Assembly: GCA_046290675.1 (NCBI GenBank)
Contig: JBKAHA010000001.1
Coordinates: forward strand, 496,001-560,000
Length of the DNA: 64,000 nucleotides
Reading direction: 5' to 3'
DNA from: Aureliella sp046290675
GTDB lineage: Bacteria > Planctomycetota > Planctomycetia > Pirellulales > Pirellulaceae
Both the position numbers and the translations under genes were made by a program. The notes below the pieces were generated by a model. That model ran no database searches. It saw only the letters and a list, made by a program, of their open reading frames with translations, and had not been told where the DNA came from. Of this stretch, positions 63,475 to 64,000 are shown in pieces (position 1 is the stretch's first letter; the number at the start of each line of letters is the position of its first letter).

Positions 63475-64000
63475 GTGCACCACCGTTTTTCCATTCCAAC
63501 TGAACAGACCAAGTCGTCGAGTCCCTGGCGAACTCTTCTCGCTTCCGCATTGGCTTGTATGTTGAGTTGCGTTATCGCGGGAAACACCGCTATCGCTCAG
63601 GATGAGTCCGGCGAAAGTGCAACTACCGCCGCGGAATCTGAAGCCCCTGCCGAAGTTGTCGCTCAAAGCAGCCCAACGATGGAGTCACTGGGCCTGTCGC
63701 CTCGCCCGGAGCAACCGGAGTGGTTAACGACTGTTGACGGAGCATTTGGAGATTACATTGTTACACCGATGGCCAACGTGCTCTTTTTTGGCATCGAGCA
63801 GTGGCTCAATATGGTTGGGCTCAATGTTGAGACCTCAATTCCGTTTATCGTCATTTGGCTCTTTGTCGGAGCCGTATTCTTCACGCTTCGGATGGGCTTC
63901 ATCAACATTCGCGGCTTTTGGCATGCGATCCGGCTGACCAAAGGCGACTTTGATGACGACCATAACGAGGGCGAAGTCTCCCACTTCCAAGCTCTCTCCT
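63475..64000 (+). CDS. Alanine/sodium symporter (AGCS family), N-terminal part
   Basis: An open frame starts at GTG 63475, with AAGGA six bases upstream, and runs off the right edge; 175 residues are visible. An export-like leader (about 17-42, TLLASALACMLSCVIAGNTAIAQ) and an acidic linker come first, then the AGCS opening: a short amphipathic region, a membrane segment (IPFIVIWLFVGAVFFTLRM) and the family signature FTLRMGFINIRGFWHAIRL, then GEVSHFQALS. AGCS proteins bring in alanine or glycine with Na+ across the inner membrane. The exported leader before the first family helix is longer than in E. coli-type members. The C-terminal two thirds are missing. Confidence 0.9.
   Translation, partial: MHHRFSIPTEQTKSSSPWRTLLASALACMLSCVIAGNTAIAQDESGESATTAAESEAPAEVVAQSSPTMESLGLSPRPEQPEWLTTVDGAFGDYIVTPMANVLFFGIEQWLNMVGLNVETSIPFIVIWLFVGAVFFTLRMGFINIRGFWHAIRLTKGDFDDDHNEGEVSHFQALS

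Overview
The window looks like chromosomal DNA of a marine-type planctomycete (Pirellulales/Rhodopirellula-like). The main reasons are an exported giant protein with the leader motif LEPLEDRRMLA, dockerin-like repeats and a Calx-beta-like domain; a formylglycine-type sulfatase; DUF1015, DUF819, DUF72 and DUF6268-like proteins; von Willebrand A (VWA) proteins; short, poorly clustered operons; and long gene-free spacers of 300-800 bases. No tRNA, rRNA, CRISPR array, transposase gene, integrase or phage gene was seen. The assignment to lineage is an inference from protein style, not from a marker gene.

Layout. 1-625 holds the N-terminal part of a membrane-anchored protein running off the left edge. 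An NhaD-type Na+/H+ antiporter (1297-2730) and a membrane-anchored leucine-rich-repeat protein (3456-4187) follow. The minus-strand block 8883-4281 encodes a Wzz/GumC-like membrane protein, an ExeA/GspA-like ATPase with a very long acidic tail, and a degenerate BY-kinase-like protein; together they resemble the chain-length/ATPase/tyrosine-kinase trio of exopolysaccharide loci. 9338-16975 carries trpF, DUF1015, a fusion of a beta-lactamase-like domain with a D,D-carboxypeptidase, a rhamnulokinase and a PlsC-like acyltransferase. Two sites resembling parS lie at 11957-12014. 17593-24229 has a DUF819 membrane protein, a PilZ protein, a PQQ-like propeller protein and two VWA proteins. 24497-30568 has a TPR protein, a small membrane protein, csrA, a small conserved protein, glcF and a small lipoprotein.

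30719-36249 carries a lipase, DUF72 and CobW-type GTPase run on the minus strand, then PhzF-like and XdhC-like genes on the plus strand. 36395-41748 holds the beta-helix surface protein and a convergent, 3'-overlapping acetyl-xylan-esterase-like gene. Then come cmoA, a MocA-like nucleotidyltransferase, a FixJ/LuxR-type response regulator, a sulfatase, trpD, a nucleoside hydrolase, a Tat-exported sugar isomerase-like protein and a GH10 xylanase. The right end has a YpfJ-type metallopeptidase, a nitrilase-family amidase, a TlpA-like lipoprotein, an RND efflux pair, a lone pilin-like protein, a DUF6268-like barrel and the start of an AGCS alanine/sodium symporter.

The genes mostly act singly. 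Shared themes are polysaccharide breakdown and use (xylanase, esterase, sulfatase, rhamnulokinase), cell-surface and envelope work (EPS trio, peptidoglycan enzyme fusion, RND pump) and molybdenum-enzyme maturation (XdhC and MocA, in separate places). I found no convincing, wholly new multi-gene system. The best candidates for follow-up are the EPS trio, the beta-lactamase/carboxypeptidase fusion, the parS-like pair, a two-copy dispersed repeat and an RND pump with an apparent extra membrane hairpin.
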